Origin: Gorillibacterium sp.
GTDB lineage: Bacteria; Bacillota; Bacilli; Paenibacillales; NBRC-103111
Assembly (NCBI GenBank): GCA_023511325.1
Contig: JAIMBU010000095.1
Location: 1 to 7,757, forward strand
Length of the DNA: 7,757 nucleotides
Direction of reading: 5' to 3'
Numbering within the stretch: the first letter of the stretch is position 1; every line of letters starts with the position of its first letter. The notes below the pieces were generated by a model, which had not been told where the DNA came from, ran no database searches, and saw only the letters and a list, made by a program, of their open reading frames with translations. Positions 5,501-7,757 of this stretch are shown here, piece by piece. The position numbers and the translations under genes are program-made.

Positions 5501-7757
5501 GGCTTGAAGATGTCGTAAAGACCGCTACCCGGAATCGGCGCATCAGGCAGCGACAGCCAGGCCACACTCGGAAAATTGATCGCTCGGCCATAGTTCTCCG
5601 TTGACCATGCTCCTTCTCCGGTAAAGCCCCATTTCTTAATTTGGTCTACGCTTTCATAATAAAAGGCTTCCTGATCGAATGGCTCTCCAGTCTTGCGAAT
5701 GCGGTTTGCCACATAGAAGGAGAAGTTGTTGCCGTTAGGATCCAAATAAGCGGTTTCGTACTCTCCACCTTCCTCATAGGTTGGCAGCCATTCGTATGCA
5801 TACTCGCGCCCGGCGACCTGTGTGTAGGTCTCTCCTACATAGCCAATACCATTGACACCTAAACTAAAATAAAGATTACCTAAGGGATCGACCATGACGC
5901 TTTTGCCATCTAGCTTCTGCGTATGGAAGAAACCATTCGCTTCCAGCCCGTATTTTTCCTTACTGTTCGGAAGTCCACCATATGCATCCCGCTCCGGCGG
6001 AGTCAGACTGTTATAGTAATCCTGATCGGCAGCAAGATCAGCCTTAAGCTGCTCTTCACTGGTCACTTTTCCAGCAAAAGAAGCACTTTTGATCTGGCCA
6101 AATGGATCCACGATCTCGTCCGTGGGGGACGTATAGGAGAAAGTCAGCTTGAGACTATCCAGCTTACCGGCTTTCTTGGCGTAAGCGGTAATATGAGTTG
6201 TGTGGGCAATTTCGATCGGGACACTGTATTCCGTCTCCTGACCACCGCCCAAGCTATAGAAAATGCGGGCTCCAGCTGTCCGAGAGGTCAATGCCACTTG
6301 AATCGGGCCATCAATTTTCTGCGGGTTCGGATTGGCTTGCACGGCAGCGGTATTCTCATTGACGGTGATACTCGCGACTTGTGTCGCCCAGCCCTCACCA
6401 TTCTCGCCGTTGTTCGACATGACAACCTTCAAGAAGCGATTACCGCTCGAGATGCCGTACGCTTCATAGACAATTAAAGGCCAATTGGCAGCCGCCGGAT
6501 TTGTTAAATTATACGTTTCCAAAGCTACTTCCGTATAATCTACTCCATCTACCGAGACGAACGCCTTCAGTGGGGACGGCTTTCGGTCCGACCAATTATA
6601 TGTTGGGATCGAGAGAGAGGTGATGTCGTAATCTGCCTCGTAAATGACATAACCATCATCCGAAGATGTTCGGGTTAATCGTGCCGTGTCCCCGCCGAAC
6701 GTTGAGGGATTGCCGCTATCAATGCCGATGTTTCCTGATTTCTCCAGAGTCGCGGAAAAATCGTCATCTACGAATCCGCCTTCCAATGGATGAACCGTTT
6801 GATCCTTGATCAGAAATGGACCTCCGGCAACCCAATCTATATTGCCCTGCTCAAAATCTGCATTGATTAACAGATTGGGTCCTCCTTCCTCACTTATGGA
6901 AACATTGTCTACGTAGACGGTTGCAAGTACTCCGCTCCCATCGACATCGGCAATCTGGGCGTGATAAGTGCCTGAAGCTCCTTCAGGTACCACAATCTGA
7001 TCACCAATCGAGGTCCATTCTTCGCTAGCGGTATGTTTGTTCCACGATAAGGCGCCGCTCCAATCCCCTTTTTGCAGGACAAGCGCGATGTCTCCCTTAC
7101 CCTTTAGCCACGCACTGAATCGATAGGTGTGACCCGCTTCCAAGATCACGCTCTGATTCGGTCCGGCATAGGTCGGTGTGCCGCTCATCGTTCCTTCCAT
7201 GGACCAAACTCCGCTATACGCATCAGGTGCTTGCTCCGAAGGTGGATTTTCTTCCTCTCCTCCCTCGCCAGGCACAAAACCAATATTGTCCAGAAGGACA
7301 TTATCCCATACCCCGTTAAGCGTTTGATCATCGTTTGAATTAATCTGGAACTTTACCGTACTGCCAGACGGAACTACTACAGGAATTGTCAATACCCGAT
7401 AGGTCGTCTGATGCGTACGATCCACGGCAGGCAGCTTGACATGACTCGCCTTTAGCACATTGTTGACGTAAACGGAGACATAAATATCACCATCTGGTGG
7501 TGCTTGATACCTTACCATTAAGTTGTTGGAGGCAGGTGCATTAGAGAATGATACCGCCGCTCCCTTAAAAAACAGTGATGCCAACAGCTTGTCGAACGCC
7601 CAAGGGTTGCCATAGGGTCTCGCCTGGGTGCCAGAAGGCTGAATGAACGTTCCCGATTCTGCTTCCACGATGACAGTTCCCTCGGGATACGCGGCAGCCG
7701 GTTCAGCCGGGCGCGGAGTCGGTGTTACTCCTGATAGATTCCATAGCTGCTGAAATC
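2536..7757 (-). CDS. Giant SLH-anchored multimodular glycoside hydrolase, GH50-like, 5' end outside the window
   Basis: The frame is open to the right edge, so 1739 C-terminal residues are visible, numbered here from the first complete codon (7755). The GTG at 7668 is not the true start: coding continues through a Pro/Ala-rich linker (about 10-25) preceded by FQQLWNLSG. Modules in order: CBM6/35-like (27-162, starts VIVEAESG), CBM4-like body (173-287), jelly-roll-like region (325-465), chitobiase C-terminal-type beta domain (471-541), catalytic barrel (565-1030), CBM9-like (1058-1259), Ig-like (1262-1351), Asn/Gly linker (1353-1372), unrecognised beta-rich domain (1373-1561), three SLH repeats (1565-1737). 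The protein is probably exported and held on the S-layer, where it would cut a galactan-like or other complex polysaccharide and keep products near the cell. Signal peptide, promoter and any more N-terminal modules are out of view. The gene converges on the small ORF and shares a hairpin with it. SLH anchoring is secure; the GH family is probable; the substrate is unknown. Confidence 0.93.
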   Translation of the reverse strand, partial: FQQLWNLSGVTPTPRPAEPAAAYPEGTVIVEAESGTFIQPSGTQARPYGNPWAFDKLLASLFFKGAAVSFSNAPASNNLMVRYQAPPDGDIYVSVYVNNVLKASHVKLPAVDRTHQTTYRVLTIPVVVPSGSTVKFQINSNDDQTLNGVWDNVLLDNIGFVPGEGGEEENPPSEQAPDAYSGVWSMEGTMSGTPTYAGPNQSVILEAGHTYRFSAWLKGKGDIALVLQKGDWSGALSWNKHTASEEWTSIGDQIVVPEGASGTYHAQIADVDGSGVLATVYVDNVSISEEGGPNLLINADFEQGNIDWVAGGPFLIKDQTVHPLEGGFVDDDFSATLEKSGNIGIDSGNPSTFGGDTARLTRTSSDDGYVIYEADYDITSLSIPTYNWSDRKPSPLKAFVSVDGVDYTEVALETYNLTNPAAANWPLIVYEAYGISSGNRFLKVVMSNNGENGEGWATQVASITVNENTAAVQANPNPQKIDGPIQVALTSRTAGARIFYSLGGGQETEYSVPIEIAHTTHITAYAKKAGKLDSLKLTFSYTSPTDEIVDPFGQIKSASFAGKVTSEEQLKADLAADQDYYNSLTPPERDAYGGLPNSKEKYGLEANGFFHTQKLDGKSVMVDPLGNLYFSLGVNGIGYVGETYTQVAGREYAYEWLPTYEEGGEYETAYLDPNGNNFSFYVANRIRKTGEPFDQEAFYYESVDQIKKWGFTGEGAWSTENYGRAINFPSVAWLSLPDAPIPGSGLYDIFKPGLAANMSTAFAGLAARKDDQTLIGYMFGNELPFDQIKSKIPAAKASEVGSKQRLVDMLKLKYNGDIAAFNAAWVKSAASFDELYEQSLTVTTDAAVKDMDDYTQLYLDAYYGMIATAFREWDPNHMIIGDRWLAGVMNDDKLRGYLATAAGKYLDVLTYNYYTYDLNLDRLKTMYEQSGGKPMIFSEFHYGEPTQGLTFAARLAADEHEKGLMYRNYVEKAAASGYVVGTDWFAYLDQAPTGRWFQGLSGEAGAIGLLNVADHPYKDFLSSVMETNYSIYDLVLGNKQPYQYAFSPAQGERDSHKVLNIPQVTSPIVIDGLLDELWPESQRVELTDMDRVLGTSKLGVAADMRLAWDEENLNLYAHIIDSTPMTNVNTGDWIWDGDAVELFIGPENVDQGGSIQFKDTQLVLAGALKEGNGQYYWYNGAQQTPIDMAVVRDNDGQGYVIEAAIPLSSLNITDPEAGKAIRFDIGFDDASVKSRERQFFWNGVDGNAQNREKWGKAVLLGESPTAASVATDITTIVAPAKDATMLTLPSVLQGYTITIKSSSNPTVISLNGMISPPAEETSVDIVLEVTRTSDGSKAQTGTINVLVPARTTSNNGNSNDDGNGNGNNSSTNIRTVTLEQIKAAVSGNLASLSLEVGQQTLVIPATVFQTLAGKALQIHTGDVMINVPGEVITQLNEWIQAAGINGSAISFTADPLDAKSVDALKAQHPVGVSMQSAGGAYDFSFSVISADNKEHKMTEFVKPITLTFPYNKNVANPEILGVYYYNEEGLQWIYMGGDTNIDAGTLTVEVGHFSTFSVMEYDKSFSDVPKDVDFYEAVRVLAAKHIVSGLTELEFGADDDLTRAQFSVLLARALGLEAQGAAPFSDVYQNAWYAPAVAAMYETGIVSGRSASMFAPGDWISKQEMAVMIVRAYEYATGKWISKVEPFYADTDLISTWALNSVDAAAQIGLWEQAGSFHPNVSVTRGEAAQVLYRYLKLQ
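2545..3063 (-). other. Three C-terminal SLH repeats anchoring the glycosidase to the cell wall
   Basis: Residues 1565-1737 hold three SLH repeats opening with FSDVPKDVDFYEAV, FSDVYQNAWYAPAV and YADTDLISTWALNSV. The positions of the conserved TRAE motif read LTRAQF, ISKQEM and VTRGEA. SLH trimers bind pyruvylated secondary cell-wall polymer in Bacillota. The second repeat is the most degenerate at the motif, which is common. The protein ends eight residues after the last motif, so the anchor is complete. Confidence 0.95.
3652..3696 (-). repeat. Low-complexity AAYGGTAAT-type repeat coding an Asn/Gly/Asp linker
   Basis: The plus strand carries three exact tandem ATTACC hexamers (3655-3672) and then degenerate copies to about 3696. 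On the coding strand these read as GGTAAT units giving NNGNSNDDGNGNGNNS. The linker is hydrophilic and flexible and separates the Ig-like domain from the pre-SLH domain. Slippage could make its length vary between strains. Confidence 0.8.
3979..4584 (-). other. CBM9-like carbohydrate-binding domain of the large glycosidase
   Basis: Residues 1058-1259 begin with IPQVTSPIVIDGLLDELW, the usual opening of CBM9/DOMON-type domains. They continue with LAWDEENLNLYAHI, WDGDAVELFIG and a closing IRFDIGFDDA, in the order expected. Such domains follow the catalytic part in many secreted xylanases and surface enzymes and bind sugar chains, often their ends. The ligand here cannot be read from the sequence. 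Confidence 0.75.
4666..6063 (-). other. Catalytic barrel of the large glycosidase, clan GH-A, GH50-like
   Basis: This stretch encodes residues 565-1030. The start of the barrel reads MVDPLGNLYFSLGVNGIGY, followed by GREYAYEWLP, as in agarase-type enzymes. Glu782 in GYMFGNELPF (codon 5410-5412) is the likely acid/base. Glu939 in MIFSEFHYG (codon 4939-4941) is the likely nucleophile. These are the strand-4 and strand-7 positions of a GH-A barrel. WFAYLDQAPTGR and IGLLNVADHPYKDF near the end also resemble GH50. GH50 members are beta-agarases, but this copy may be a divergent relative with another substrate; a GH42-like enzyme is the main alternative. Both catalytic residues are intact. Confidence 0.6.

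Noticed and set aside
3001..6477. Several plus-strand ORFs of 70-184 codons opposite the glycosidase
   Set aside because: They are antisense to an intact coding frame with clear domains. The Ile/Thr/Val-rich one near 3529-3792 is only the complement of the Asn/Gly linker repeat.
7666..7668. GTG as the start of the large glycosidase (1710 residues)
   Set aside because: The same frame continues open to 7755 through a Pro/Ala-rich linker, the N-terminal side of a CBM follows at once, and there is no signal peptide. The gene runs off the window.

Overview
The window looks like chromosomal DNA of a spore-forming, S-layer-bearing member of the Bacillota, most likely Paenibacillus or a close relative. 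I base this on a very large secreted glycoside hydrolase ending in three SLH domains, a LysM-M14 peptidoglycan endopeptidase of the kind made during sporulation, Gram-positive ribosome binding sites, GTG starts and intermediate GC content. The genus is inferred; no rRNA or other marker is present.

Layout. Bases 1-44 are a perfect palindrome that probably ends transcription of the first gene. Bases 78-1286 (minus strand) encode a two-LysM plus M14 zinc peptidase. Bases 1317-1353 are a 14-bp stem-loop that ends the murI transcript. It also overlaps a good match to a sporulation sigma-E promoter that would drive the peptidase. Bases 1419-2231 (minus strand) encode glutamate racemase, murI. A small unrecognised plus-strand ORF (2280-2489) diverges from murI and ends exactly at a perfect hairpin (2489-2520). 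From 2536 to the right edge, one minus-strand frame stays open. It is the C-terminal 1739 residues of a giant multimodular glycosidase whose N-terminus lies outside the window. The visible order is Pro/Ala-rich linker, CBM6/35-like module, CBM4-like body, jelly-roll-like module, chitobiase-type beta domain, GH50-like catalytic barrel, CBM9-like domain, Ig-like domain, Asn/Gly linker, unrecognised beta-rich domain, three SLH repeats.

How the genes relate. MurI makes the D-glutamate of the peptidoglycan stem peptide. The neighbouring M14 enzyme probably cuts the bond between that D-glutamate and the diamino acid. The large glycosidase is a cell-surface polysaccharide degrader, functionally separate, and converges on the small ORF. 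No gene-free stretch exceeds 120 bases. I saw no RNA gene, mobile element, CRISPR array or defence system. The less ordinary points are the promoter/terminator overlap, the shuffled carbohydrate-binding module and the architecture of the SLH-anchored glycosidase.
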